DNA of 64,000 nt, taken from assembly GCF_000686945.1 (NCBI RefSeq), contig NZ_JMME01000001.1, positions 1 through 64,000 on the forward strand, read 5' to 3'. Below are positions 43,831 through 52,196 of the stretch, one piece after another. The notes under the pieces are model-generated. The model was not told the origin of the DNA, did not search any database, and worked only from the letters and a program-made list of their open reading frames with translations. Position 1 is the stretch's first letter. Every line of letters begins with the position of its first letter. This DNA comes from Selenomonas sp. AE3005. Lineage in GTDB: Bacteria; Bacillota; Negativicutes; Selenomonadales; Selenomonadaceae. A program made the translations under genes and the position numbers.

Positions 43831-43971
43831 GTATAACGAGGCAAGAAAATGTCCCCCACCTCAGCAGGTGGGGGCACGAATACCAAAACAGGCGGCGAGC
43901 ATATCTCCCGCCTCGTTGAAACGCCAAGAGGAAGTTTTGCCTATGGCAAAACTGGAACAACGGCGTTATAA
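43831..43971 (+). mobile_element. MITE-like element, copy 2 (141 bp)
   Basis: This copy is identical over about 140 bases to the copy at 28261-28425, apart from the first base and the absence of a 24-base internal segment. It has the same inverted ends (TATAACG and CGTTATAA) and the same three hairpins. It lies between rnhB and the ylqG-like gene, a pair usually adjacent in Firmicutes, so it probably inserted there. Reading through it creates a false N-terminal extension of the next ORF. Confidence 0.78.
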
Positions 43972-43996
43972 AAGATGTAGAAAAGGTGTGATGGAA

Positions 43997-46060
43997 ATGC
44001 CAATGGAAACATCGATGAATGTGGGGATTCGCCCCGTTGACCGCCCCCAGGCGCCAGGCGCGGCTGAGGGGCTGGGGCGGCGCGGTGAGGGCGGCGGCTC
44101 TTCGGCGGCCTTTAGTCCCAAAACCAATGTGGCAATCCAGAACGCCGTTGATGATATGGCCGGAATTCTGGCCAGAATCGCCAGCAATCAGACGGAGGCC
44201 GTGGATAAGATGCCGGCTGATTTGCAAAAGATGATACAAAATATCATGAAACAGGCCTTTTCCCTGGAAGAAACTTTAGGGCAGGGGCTCGGCAGCAGTC
44301 TGGAAAGCCAGCGTTTTTCCATGGACCAGCTCAGCGCTTTTTCCCGTATGCTCACACAGATGGGCAAGCTGATGGACAAGGGCATGAGTCTGGAAGTCAG
44401 TGATACCATGCAGACCTTGCTGACCAATTTAAAAACAATGGTCAGCAGCGAGAATAATGCGGCTTTAGAGCCGGTCTTGCTCACAAAAGCGGCGTTTGAA
44501 CTGCTCGATAACAAGAGCTTTGCCGAATTGCCTAAAGATGTGCAGCAGCTTTTACTGGCCCTGCAGCCCCAAGGTATGCCACCCGCTGCTATAGCCGGGG
44601 AGAGCAGCTCCATGAATTTCCTCAAACAGCTGGTGCAGTACTTTATGCCGCGGCCGGCTGCTGGCAGTGAGGCTGCTGCAGAAAATGCACCGCAGGGGCA
44701 GATGACGCAGGGACAGGGGACACCGGGACAGGCTGCCCCCGGACAGGCGATGGCGCAAGGTCAGCAGGCGGCCCCTGGTCAGGCCGGCCAGCAGGCTGCA
44801 ACGACGCCGGGACAGACAACCCCAGGTCAGGCCGGACAATCTGGTCAGGCCGGACAATCTGGTCAGGCCGGACAACCGCCACAGCCGGGGCCTGGTGTGC
44901 CGCAGACGTCAGCCGGCCAGATGGCTGCGCAGCCCCAGACAGCAGGTCAGGGGCAAAATCTGACAAGTCAGGGACAGCCGTTGACAGGTCAAGGTCAGCA
45001 GGCAGCTGTACCCGGACAGGCACAGGCGCAGCCGGCAGCACCGGGAGCACAGCTGACAGGTCAGCAAATGACAGGTCAGTCACAAGCGCCTGGTCAGAAT
45101 ATGACTGGTCAGACAAACACTGCCGGACAGGCGATGACCGGTCAGACTGCCAACAATAGTCAGGGAATGCCGGCGCAGAATATGGCGCAGGGACAGCGCT
45201 TGTCAGCGCCGGTAAATAATCAGGCCGCACCATATCAGACAGACGGTCAGGGACAACAGACGGCCGCAGCTGAGGGACGGCCGCAGCAGGCTGCCATGCA
45301 GCAGGCGAAGAATCAGCTGCTCAGTCAGAATATGGAGAACACGCCGCAAATGATGAACGCCCTGCGTGATTTAGGGCAGTTATTGATGAAGGAAGGCAAT
45401 CTGACACAGAAGGACGCTTTGCTTATGCAGAGTTTTGTCAACGGCAAGGAGGCACTGCTCAGTGCCAAGGAAAGCCAGCAGCTGCAGCAGCTGATTCGCT
45501 TGTGTCAGGCTAATATTCCGGCTACGGTACAGCAGGCGGCCCTGCAGCAGAATATTCCTGATCTGCCCAGATTATGGGCATTCATGCAGCTGTGTGACAT
45601 GTCAATGACGCGCAATATGACGGCGCGGCAGCTCAAAAAGGCCGGCAAGGACGTGGCGATGTTTGTCCTGTCCATGCGTCATTCCATGGAAGGGGATAAT
45701 TCCATTGTCCCCGGCCAGCGGTCGCTTAACTTTATGCTGCCCATGTATATGGGGGAAGAAACGACTTATCCATCATATATACATGTATATGATGAAAAGC
45801 GGCCGGATCCGGAGACGGGGGAAATGAAGAAGGAAACATGGCTGCGGCTGTGTGTGCTGACGGATAATATCGGGGCTGTAGAGCTTACCTGCCGTGTGTA
45901 TCAGGAAAATCAGCTGGATATGCGGCTGTTCTTTTCCAACACGGAATCGGCCAACGAGTTCAGAAGTCAGACAGAGGCGCTCAGAAGTTCGTTAAGGGAC
46001 AGCACCCTGCGGCTGAAAGAGCTGAAAATTGGGGCTGTGGGTGAGCGGCGCTTTATGTAA
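43997..46060 (+). CDS. FliK-like hook-length control family protein (YlqG-like)
   Basis: A 687-aa protein. About residues 1-220 are helical and hydrophilic. About 230-440 are low-complexity, rich in Gly, Gln, Pro and Ala, with GQAGQS tandem repeats from an 18-bp DNA repeat at 44825-44876. The C-terminal 200 residues are folded (SLNFMLPMYMGEE to GAVGERRFM) and resemble the C-terminal domain region of FliK-type proteins. Position after rnhB and before an FlhB-tail-like gene matches B. subtilis ylqG. ATG 43997 is 8 bases after AAGGTG; the frame upstream runs through the MITE. Six TGACnnGTCA palindromes lie in the repeat part. Confidence 0.65.
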   Translation: MPMETSMNVGIRPVDRPQAPGAAEGLGRRGEGGGSSAAFSPKTNVAIQNAVDDMAGILARIASNQTEAVDKMPADLQKMIQNIMKQAFSLEETLGQGLGSSLESQRFSMDQLSAFSRMLTQMGKLMDKGMSLEVSDTMQTLLTNLKTMVSSENNAALEPVLLTKAAFELLDNKSFAELPKDVQQLLLALQPQGMPPAAIAGESSSMNFLKQLVQYFMPRPAAGSEAAAENAPQGQMTQGQGTPGQAAPGQAMAQGQQAAPGQAGQQAATTPGQTTPGQAGQSGQAGQSGQAGQPPQPGPGVPQTSAGQMAAQPQTAGQGQNLTSQGQPLTGQGQQAAVPGQAQAQPAAPGAQLTGQQMTGQSQAPGQNMTGQTNTAGQAMTGQTANNSQGMPAQNMAQGQRLSAPVNNQAAPYQTDGQGQQTAAAEGRPQQAAMQQAKNQLLSQNMENTPQMMNALRDLGQLLMKEGNLTQKDALLMQSFVNGKEALLSAKESQQLQQLIRLCQANIPATVQQAALQQNIPDLPRLWAFMQLCDMSMTRNMTARQLKKAGKDVAMFVLSMRHSMEGDNSIVPGQRSLNFMLPMYMGEETTYPSYIHVYDEKRPDPETGEMKKETWLRLCVLTDNIGAVELTCRVYQENQLDMRLFFSNTESANEFRSQTEALRSSLRDSTLRLKELKIGAVGERRFM

Positions 46061-46067
46061 AATGTCC

Positions 46068-46096
46068 TTGACAGAAGGACTGATGAGTAATAGACT
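46068..46096 (+). promoter_or_regulatory. Promoter before the FlhB-tail-like gene
   Basis: A perfect TTGACA (46068-46073), 17 bases, TAGACT (46091-46096), just after the upstream stop and 36 bases before ATG 46132. Confidence 0.65.
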
Positions 46097-46131
46097 AAAC
46101 ATAGTGAAGGAACACAGGCAGGTGAACAGGA

Positions 46132-46455
46132 ATGAAAAGACAGCGCCCGACATTGCACCCGGAGCCGGAAACAGATCCCAATGCCCCGCAGCAGGCGGTG
46201 GCCTTAAAATATGATGTGGAACGCGATACGGCACCAAGAGTGATAGCCAAGGGCCGTGGACATGTGGCGGAAAACATTATGTCAGCAGCGCAGCAGAACG
46301 CCATTCCTGTATATCAAAACAAGACTTTGGTCAATATGCTGATGGCCTTGGAGATAGATAGGGAGATTCCCCCGGAACTTTATCGCACGATTGCGGAGGT
46401 TATGGCCTATGTGTACCGTATTGACAAAAAAGCCAAAAAGCCTGGTGGAAAATAG
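46132..46455 (+). CDS. FlhB C-terminal-domain-like protein (YlqH/FlhX-like)
   Basis: A 107-aa protein matching only the cytoplasmic tail of FlhB, the flagellar export switch. Conserved parts are AVALKYD, APRVIAKGRG, AENIMSAAQQNAIPVYQN and EIPPELYRTIAEVMAYVYRI. The membrane part is absent. The self-cleaving NPTH motif of FlhB is replaced by NAPQ, so autocleavage is not expected. B. subtilis has the same kind of orphan (YlqH) at the same locus. It may modulate export or have a separate role. Confidence 0.85.
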   Translation: MKRQRPTLHPEPETDPNAPQQAVALKYDVERDTAPRVIAKGRGHVAENIMSAAQQNAIPVYQNKTLVNMLMALEIDREIPPELYRTIAEVMAYVYRIDKKAKKPGGK

Positions 46456-46480
46456 TAGCTGGGAAGAAGATGTTTAGCTG

Positions 46481-46843
46481 ATGCATAATCAGATTCTCGG
46501 AAGTCAGGGCGAACAGGCAGCGGCGGAGTTTCTCCAGCAGCACGGCTATGTTATTTGTGCGCGCAATTTTCGTGTGCCCGTGGGGGAGATTGACATAATT
46601 GCCAAGGCCGGGGAAGTGCTGGCTTTTGTCGAAGTAAAGACGCGTCATGGCAGCCGCTATGGCACGCCGGCCCAGGCGGTAAACTATCATAAACAGCAGA
46701 AAATTATACAGACAGCAAAATGGTATCTACGGCAGAATCATCTGGAGGACAGGTGTTTCTGCCGTTTTGATGTATTGGAAGTCTATGCCCTGCCGGGCAA
46801 TAAATGGCAGGTTCGTCATTTACCGGGAGCTTTTGAAAGCTAG
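46481..46843 (+). CDS. yraN: YraN family (UPF0102) nuclease-fold protein
   Basis: A 120-aa protein with the Holliday-junction-resolvase-like nuclease fold. Motifs: LGSQGEQAAAEFL, ARNFRVPVGEIDIIA, and LAFVEVKTR carrying the D..ExK metal-binding pattern; a conserved lysine-rich KQQKIIQTAKWYL helix follows. The cellular role is poorly known. It stands directly upstream of comM, a usual neighbour. The RBS is GGGAAGAAG. Confidence 0.9.
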   Translation: MHNQILGSQGEQAAAEFLQQHGYVICARNFRVPVGEIDIIAKAGEVLAFVEVKTRHGSRYGTPAQAVNYHKQQKIIQTAKWYLRQNHLEDRCFCRFDVLEVYALPGNKWQVRHLPGAFES

Positions 46844-46861
46844 GGAAAGGGAGGGAACGGC

Positions 46862-48379
46862 TTGTTTGCAAGAACGTATGGAGCGACAACCTTAGGCGTA
46901 GATGGGCTGCTCATCGATGTGGAAGTGGATTCCGCGGCCGGTCTGCCAGGTTTTGAAATCGTGGGGCTGGCTGACGCCCTGGTCAAGGAGGCCAAGGAAC
47001 GGGTGCGCACGGCAATCCGCAATTCCGGGATTCAGCTGCGGCAGGAGAAGGTGACCATCAATCTGGCACCGGCTGACGTGCGCAAGGACAGTGCCGGCCT
47101 GGACTTACCCATTGCGGTGGGGCTGCTGGCTGCTTATGGACTGGTGTCAGCGGTTACGCTTGCTAAATATCTCTTTGCGGCAGAATTGTCATTGGAGGGC
47201 GAGTGCCGGCCGATTAAGGGGATTTTGCCGATGACAGTGAAGGCGCGGGAATCCGGGTTTGAGGCGGTGTTTGTCGCCAAGGCCAATGCCAACGAGGCCT
47301 TGCTGGTGGACGGGATTGCTGTTTATCCGTTGGACAATCTCAGTCAGCTGGTGGGTTTTTTGACAGGTCAGGAACGGCTGGTACCAGCCAAAGCTGAACC
47401 TGTGCCGGAGCAGGATACTGAATGCCAGGACGATTTTGCTGATGTGCAGGGACAGTTTCAGGCCAAGCGGGCTTTGGAGATTGCCGCAGCCGGCGGCCAT
47501 AATGTACTGATGGTCGGCTCGCCGGGAGCCGGCAAGACCATGCTGGCCCGGCGTATGAGTACGATACTGCCTGACCTGACCACAGAGGAGGCCCTAGAAG
47601 TTACGCGCATATACAGCGTGGCCGGGCTGCTCCCCAGGGAGGGCGGCCTTATCAAAAGACGCCCGTTTAGAAGTCCCCATCATACGAGTTCCATGACGGC
47701 GCTTATCGGCGGTGGCAGCGTCCCACGGCCCGGGGAGGTGACACTGGCGCATAATGGCGTGCTGTTTCTCGATGAACTGCCGGAGTTCAGCAAAAAGACT
47801 TTGGAAGTTTTGCGTGAACCTTTGGAGGACAGAAAAATCACGATATCCCGGGTACACGCTACGCTTACCTTCCCCTCGGATTTTATCCTGATAGCAGCCG
47901 CCAACCCGTGCCCCTGCGGCAATTTCCTCGATGAAGAGCAGGAGTGCACCTGCTCGGCCGGGGAGATACGGCAGTATAACCGCAAGATATCCGGGCCACT
48001 GCTGGACAGAATAGATATTCACATACAGGTGCCGCGTGTCAAATATGACGAGCTCGCCTCTAAAAAACGCGCGGAATCTTCGGCGCAGATTCGGCAAAGA
48101 GTTGTGGCCGCCCGGGAAATTCAGCTGCAGCGGTTCAGGAAATACGGCATATTCTGCAATGCCCAGATGAATCATGCCCTGCTGCAAAAGCTCTGTGTGT
48201 TGGACGAGCAGGCGCAGGCTATGCTCGCGCTGGCGTTCAAACAAAAGAATTTATCGGCCCGGGCCTATGACCGCATAGTTAAGGTAGCCCGTACCATTGC
48301 TGACCTGGCCGGGGCCAAAAATATTGAGGCGGCGCATGTCGCGGAGGCGATTCAGCTGCGCAATGACAATAACTTTTAG
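46862..48379 (+). CDS. comM: ComM / YifB family AAA+ ATPase
   Basis: A 505-aa magnesium-chelatase-like AAA+ protein. An N-terminal Lon-protease-like fold domain (about 1-170) has the family start FARTYGATTLGVDGLLIDVEVD. The AAA domain has Walker A GSPGAGKTM (about 219-227), FRSPHHTSSMTALIGGG, Walker B VLFLDELPEF, and a C-terminal helical domain. ComM helicases aid branch migration of incoming DNA in natural transformation. The start is TTG at 46862, with GGGAGGG upstream. The usual neighbour dprA is not present. TGACAGGTCA at 47361. Confidence 0.93.
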   Translation: MFARTYGATTLGVDGLLIDVEVDSAAGLPGFEIVGLADALVKEAKERVRTAIRNSGIQLRQEKVTINLAPADVRKDSAGLDLPIAVGLLAAYGLVSAVTLAKYLFAAELSLEGECRPIKGILPMTVKARESGFEAVFVAKANANEALLVDGIAVYPLDNLSQLVGFLTGQERLVPAKAEPVPEQDTECQDDFADVQGQFQAKRALEIAAAGGHNVLMVGSPGAGKTMLARRMSTILPDLTTEEALEVTRIYSVAGLLPREGGLIKRRPFRSPHHTSSMTALIGGGSVPRPGEVTLAHNGVLFLDELPEFSKKTLEVLREPLEDRKITISRVHATLTFPSDFILIAAANPCPCGNFLDEEQECTCSAGEIRQYNRKISGPLLDRIDIHIQVPRVKYDELASKKRAESSAQIRQRVVAAREIQLQRFRKYGIFCNAQMNHALLQKLCVLDEQAQAMLALAFKQKNLSARAYDRIVKVARTIADLAGAKNIEAAHVAEAIQLRNDNNF

Positions 48380-48386
48380 AAAAAAG

Positions 48387-48416
48387 TTGACAGCCGCCAA
48401 GGATAGATGGTATACT
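48387..48416 (+). promoter_or_regulatory. Promoter of the tRNA pair
   Basis: A perfect TTGACA (48387-48392), 18 bases, TATACT (48411-48416), with TG before the -10 (TGGTATACT). It lies directly after the comM stop. Confidence 0.82.
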
Positions 48417-48427
48417 GCAATAGTTGC

Positions 48428-48503
<76 letters not shown>

Positions 48504-48505
48504 AT

Positions 48506-48581
48506 GCTGATATAGCTCAGTCGGTAGAGCGTATCCTTGGTAAGGATAAGGTCACCAGTTCAATCCTGGTTATCAGCTCCA
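48506..48581 (+). tRNA. tRNA-Thr (GGT)
   Basis: A 76-nt cloverleaf starting GCTGATA and ending TATCAGCTCCA. The anticodon stem TATCC/GGATA carries loop TTGGTAA, anticodon GGT. It lies 2 bases after the initiator tRNA and is co-transcribed with it. Confidence 0.96.
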
Positions 48582-48623
48582 TAAGTATATTACAGCAGCT
48601 CATAATGAGGGCGGCTGAACCAT

Positions 48624-48658
48624 AAAGCTCGAAAGGCAGGCACCTTTCGGGCTTTTTT
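48624..48658 (+). terminator. Terminator of the tRNA pair
   Basis: AAAGCTCGAAAGG pairs with CCTTTCGGGCTTT (one mismatch or wobble) around 6 bases, followed by TTTTTT. Confidence 0.9.
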
Positions 48659-48729
48659 ATTGTAAGCTGGGACAGCCTGAGTTTACTGAATAAAAATCAA
48701 ATGAATCGTGAATAAAAATACAAAAATTA

Positions 48730-48758
48730 GTGACATTGTCCGCGTAATGGTGTACAAT
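48730..48758 (+). promoter_or_regulatory. Promoter of the YjiH-like gene
   Basis: GTGACA (48730-48735), 17 bases, TACAAT (48753-48758), about 43 bases before ATG 48801. Confidence 0.6.
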
Positions 48759-48800
48759 ATGATTTGCTGAAAATTATTCATGAAAAGTGAGGAAGATTTC

Positions 48801-50117
48801 ATGACTTGGATTAAATTTATAGCCGGGGCTCTGTTCGGCATGGGAATGTTTTTACTGCCGGTCGGCGGCGGTGAAGGTTTTTCCACACCGGTGGGGCTGC
48901 TTACGGAATGGCTCGAAAAAATCATTACTGATAATATTCCCTGGTTCTTATATGTACTGGTGACGGCCTCTGCTCTCGGGGCACTGCTCGGACGTTTTTA
49001 CCTGCCGGAATGGATTAAGAAACGGCAGTGGCTGGCCGGTTTGTTTACTGTATCCTGGCCGTATCTGCTCACCCGGCTGGTGGCTTTGGTGGTTGTTGTC
49101 TGTGTCGGTGGTGAGCTGGGCCCGGCGTGGTTCAGCGGTCCCGACGTCGGCGGCAGTATGGTCGGCTTATCCCAGACACTGGTAGCGCTGGCGTTTTCCC
49201 TGAGCTTTGTGCTGCCCTTTCTGACGGATACAGGTATTATGGAGTTCACAGGCGTATTGCTGAAACCGTTGATTCGTCCCTTATTCCATGTGCCGGGACG
49301 GGCCTCGGTGGACCTTATTGCCTCCTGGCTGGCGTCCTCTAATACGGCGGTACTGATTACCGCTGGCCAGTATAACAGCGGTTACTACTCAAAACGCGAG
49401 GCCGCGACGATTATGACCAATTTTTCGCTCGTGTCTATTCCGTTTTGTATGGTAGTGGCCGGGACACTGCATATCAACAATTATTTTCCGCTGCTTTACC
49501 TTACCGTTACGCTTGTGGGCTTGCTGCTCGCCGTTATCTGTGTCCGCATTCCGCCTTTGGCGAGCGTAGAGGATACCTATCATGGTACGCCGCAGCTCCG
49601 GGAAGATGTACCGCAGGAAAAATCCCTGCTGGGCTGGGCCTTGGCCGCAGCGTTGCAGCGGGCGGAAAAATTCCGTACGGAAACGGCGATAGCCGTAGGC
49701 TTAGAGATGGCCGTCGGGATTTTGTTCGACCTGATTCCCATCGTTATTGCCTGGGGAACCGTGGGGACGCTGCTCGTAAATGAAACGCCGATATTTAAGT
49801 GGCTGGCGTACCCCATGGGGCTTTACATGTGGGCGCTGGGAATTCCCGACGCTTTCCAGCTGGCTCCGGCTACGCTCGTAGGCTTTATCGATATGTTCAT
49901 TCCGGCGCTTATCACCAGCCCTGAGGCTCCCTTGCAGGTACGGTTCTTCATTTCCGCCCTGTCGCTGGTACAGATTATCTATCTGACCGAAGTCGGGAGT
50001 ATCATCGTCAAGAGTAATGTCGGCATGGATGTGAAACGGCTCTTTATTGTCTTTTTGGAACGCACGCTGGTAGCGGTGCCGCTGCTCTGGATGATTACAA
50101 AAATTTTTGTCAGTTAA
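48801..50117 (+). CDS. YjiH family membrane protein (nucleoside-recognition Gate domain)
   Basis: A 438-aa integral membrane protein with about ten hydrophobic segments. The SNTAVLITAGQYNSGYYSKREAATIMTNFS region and the FLTDTGIMEF motif are typical of the YjiH/Gate-domain group related to nucleoside transporters and SpoVM-type membrane proteins. The substrate is unknown. ATG 48801 is preceded by GTGAGGA; an earlier in-frame ATG at 48780 lacks a site. It is transcribed from its own promoter and followed by two sensor kinases. Confidence 0.75.
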   Translation: MTWIKFIAGALFGMGMFLLPVGGGEGFSTPVGLLTEWLEKIITDNIPWFLYVLVTASALGALLGRFYLPEWIKKRQWLAGLFTVSWPYLLTRLVALVVVVCVGGELGPAWFSGPDVGGSMVGLSQTLVALAFSLSFVLPFLTDTGIMEFTGVLLKPLIRPLFHVPGRASVDLIASWLASSNTAVLITAGQYNSGYYSKREAATIMTNFSLVSIPFCMVVAGTLHINNYFPLLYLTVTLVGLLLAVICVRIPPLASVEDTYHGTPQLREDVPQEKSLLGWALAAALQRAEKFRTETAIAVGLEMAVGILFDLIPIVIAWGTVGTLLVNETPIFKWLAYPMGLYMWALGIPDAFQLAPATLVGFIDMFIPALITSPEAPLQVRFFISALSLVQIIYLTEVGSIIVKSNVGMDVKRLFIVFLERTLVAVPLLWMITKIFVS

Positions 50118-50136
50118 TTATCAATAAGAAGGAAAA

Positions 50137-50192
50137 AGCTCCTCCGCAAAGAATAATAATCTAAAGAGGATTATGCATTACTGGGGGGAGCT
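50137..50192 (+). promoter_or_regulatory. Possible RBS-masking stem before the first hybrid kinase
   Basis: AGCTCCTCC (50137-50145) is complementary over 9 positions (one G-U) to GGGGGGAGCT (50183-50192), which contains the ribosome binding site of the kinase gene at 50196. The intervening 37 bases could form the loop. If it forms in the mRNA it would block translation, so this may be a translational switch. Confidence 0.4.
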
Positions 50193-50195
50193 ATT

Positions 50196-52196
50196 ATGAT
50201 AGCTGACGCAAAGCAAAAGTTCGGCCATATAGATGACGCTTTGGCTCCGGTACTGGTGTGTCAACGGAGTGCCAAAGACTTTAAAGTCCTGCATATATCT
50301 GCAGGGCTTTGTCGTTTATTCAATGTAAAGCGGGCAGAACTGGAATCGTTCTTTTTGCGTCCAACGGAGGAAACAATTCACCCGGATGATTATGTGCGTG
50401 TAATGCGGGCGGTGCAGAAGGGATTCCGCAACCCGGAAGAATATCAGCAATTCAGCTACCGCATGCGGATTCCCAAGCAGGAAGAGTATGTTTGGCTGAC
50501 TTCCTGTATATATGGCTATCGTATGCCGGACGGGTCCGTGTTGCAATACATAACTTCGCTGGATGTTACAAATGAATATGCTGAACGGCAAAATCGCGAT
50601 GAGGCTTTTTTCCATACCAGCGTTCTGTTGGAAAAGATTCTGGATACCACGCAGACAGCCTTGTTCTGGAAGGACAAGAACCGGCGTTTCCTCGGGGCCA
50701 ATAAGGCCTTTTTGGACTACTATGGTTTTCCCTCCGAGCAGGTCATTTTGGGGAAAAATGATGAAGATATGGGCTGGCATAAAGACGAAGAACCTTTTCA
50801 TAGCGATGAAGTGATGGTTTTGACAACTGGCCGCTCCACTTACCGCGTGCATGGCAAATGTATGAGTCATGGCGAACTGCGCGACATTGTGGCCAGCAAG
50901 AGCCCTTTGGTGGAAAATGGCGAAATCGTGGGACTCGTGGGCAGTTTTGAGGATGTAACTGACGAAATACGCCGTCAGGAGCAGATTGAAAAACTGAATG
51001 AAGGTTTGAGCCAGGCCTTGGAAAAGGCGGAAAGTGCCAATGAGGCCAAAACGTCCTTTTTGTCCAATGTGAGTCATGATATGCGCACCCCCTTGAATGG
51101 TATTTTAGGGGTGGCCGACCTGGCGCTGAAATGTCAGGACCTTGATAAAATTCACGAGTATCTGCAAAAAATCATGACGGCCGGTTCGTTGCTGCGTGAC
51201 TTAATCAATGATACACTGGAACTGTCGCGGATTGGCAGCGGCAAGCGGCAGATGGACTGGGAGGTCGTGGAGGCCAGCCACATGCTCGACCGGCTCGTTA
51301 CGTCAATGCGTTCGGCGGCAGAGCAGAATGCGGTGAACTTTCATGTAAATCTTGACTTTGCTGACCTGGGCTATCTGCGGCTGGACCGGCTGAAATTGTC
51401 CAAAGTCCTGTTGAATCTGCTGTCCAATGCGGTGAAATTTACCCCGTTTGACGGTGATGTGTGGCTGGAAGGTTCAGTGCTTTCGTCCACGGCGGACAGC
51501 TGTACCTGCCGCTTTATTGTCAAGGATACGGGGATTGGCATGGCGCCGCATTTCCTGCCGAAGATGTTTGACCCCTTTGAACAGGAAAATTCCATGTCGG
51601 AAAAGGGCAGGATGGGAACCGGCTTAGGGCTGTCTATCGCCAAGGAACTGCTGGACCTAATGGACGGCAAAATTACCGTGGAAAGCGAACGCGGCAAAGG
51701 TACGACCTTTACGGTAGAAATACCTTTTGAACGGGTGAGCGGTGAGGAAGGCTTACCGGAGGTGCCGGTTGAGGCCGAAAGTGTCAGCCTGGATAAGCGG
51801 CTGATTCTGGTCTGTGAGGATAATGAGTTAAACCGGGAAATCGTAAAGACGATTCTGGAAATGAACGGCATGACGGTGCTGACAGCTGAAGATGGTGAGC
51901 AGGGGGTAATGACCTTCATTGAATCCGAGGAGTATAAGATTGACGCCATTCTGATGGATATACGCATGCCGGTAATGGACGGCCTGACGGCGGCGGCGCA
52001 AATCAGGCAGCTTGAAAGACCTGATGCCCATAAGGTGCCGATTATCGCCTTGTCAGCCAATGCTTTTCAGGAAGATGTGGAGCAATCTCGTCAGGCCGGT
52101 ATGAATGACCATCTGACCAAGCCGGTGGAACCTGATTTGCTGCTGGCGTGCCTGTCACGCTATATAGGTGCCTATGATACCCAACGGAAGGGGTGA
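50196..52196 (+). CDS. Hybrid sensor histidine kinase/response regulator (first of two)
   Basis: A 666-aa cytoplasmic hybrid kinase with no membrane segment. Two PAS-like sensor domains (about 1-135 and 145-260) are followed by a HisKA domain with the phosphorylated His in SHDMRTPLNG near 293. The HATPase domain has NLLSNAVKFTP, DTGIGM and GTGLGLSIAKEL. The C-terminal receiver domain has the acceptor Asp in ILMDIRMP near 587 and Lys in LTKPVEP. No HPt or DNA-binding output is attached. The next kinase gene starts right after its stop. Confidence 0.92.
   Translation: MIADAKQKFGHIDDALAPVLVCQRSAKDFKVLHISAGLCRLFNVKRAELESFFLRPTEETIHPDDYVRVMRAVQKGFRNPEEYQQFSYRMRIPKQEEYVWLTSCIYGYRMPDGSVLQYITSLDVTNEYAERQNRDEAFFHTSVLLEKILDTTQTALFWKDKNRRFLGANKAFLDYYGFPSEQVILGKNDEDMGWHKDEEPFHSDEVMVLTTGRSTYRVHGKCMSHGELRDIVASKSPLVENGEIVGLVGSFEDVTDEIRRQEQIEKLNEGLSQALEKAESANEAKTSFLSNVSHDMRTPLNGILGVADLALKCQDLDKIHEYLQKIMTAGSLLRDLINDTLELSRIGSGKRQMDWEVVEASHMLDRLVTSMRSAAEQNAVNFHVNLDFADLGYLRLDRLKLSKVLLNLLSNAVKFTPFDGDVWLEGSVLSSTADSCTCRFIVKDTGIGMAPHFLPKMFDPFEQENSMSEKGRMGTGLGLSIAKELLDLMDGKITVESERGKGTTFTVEIPFERVSGEEGLPEVPVEAESVSLDKRLILVCEDNELNREIVKTILEMNGMTVLTAEDGEQGVMTFIESEEYKIDAILMDIRMPVMDGLTAAAQIRQLERPDAHKVPIIALSANAFQEDVEQSRQAGMNDHLTKPVEPDLLLACLSRYIGAYDTQRKG

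Noticed and set aside
43868-43996. N-terminal extension of the FliK-like protein through MITE copy 2
   Set aside because: The extension is encoded by the mobile element, and AAGGTG is well placed for ATG 43997.
44643-45233. Long minus-strand ORF opposite the GQ-rich region
   Set aside because: It is the complement of a low-complexity repeat coding on the + strand, with no ribosome binding site.
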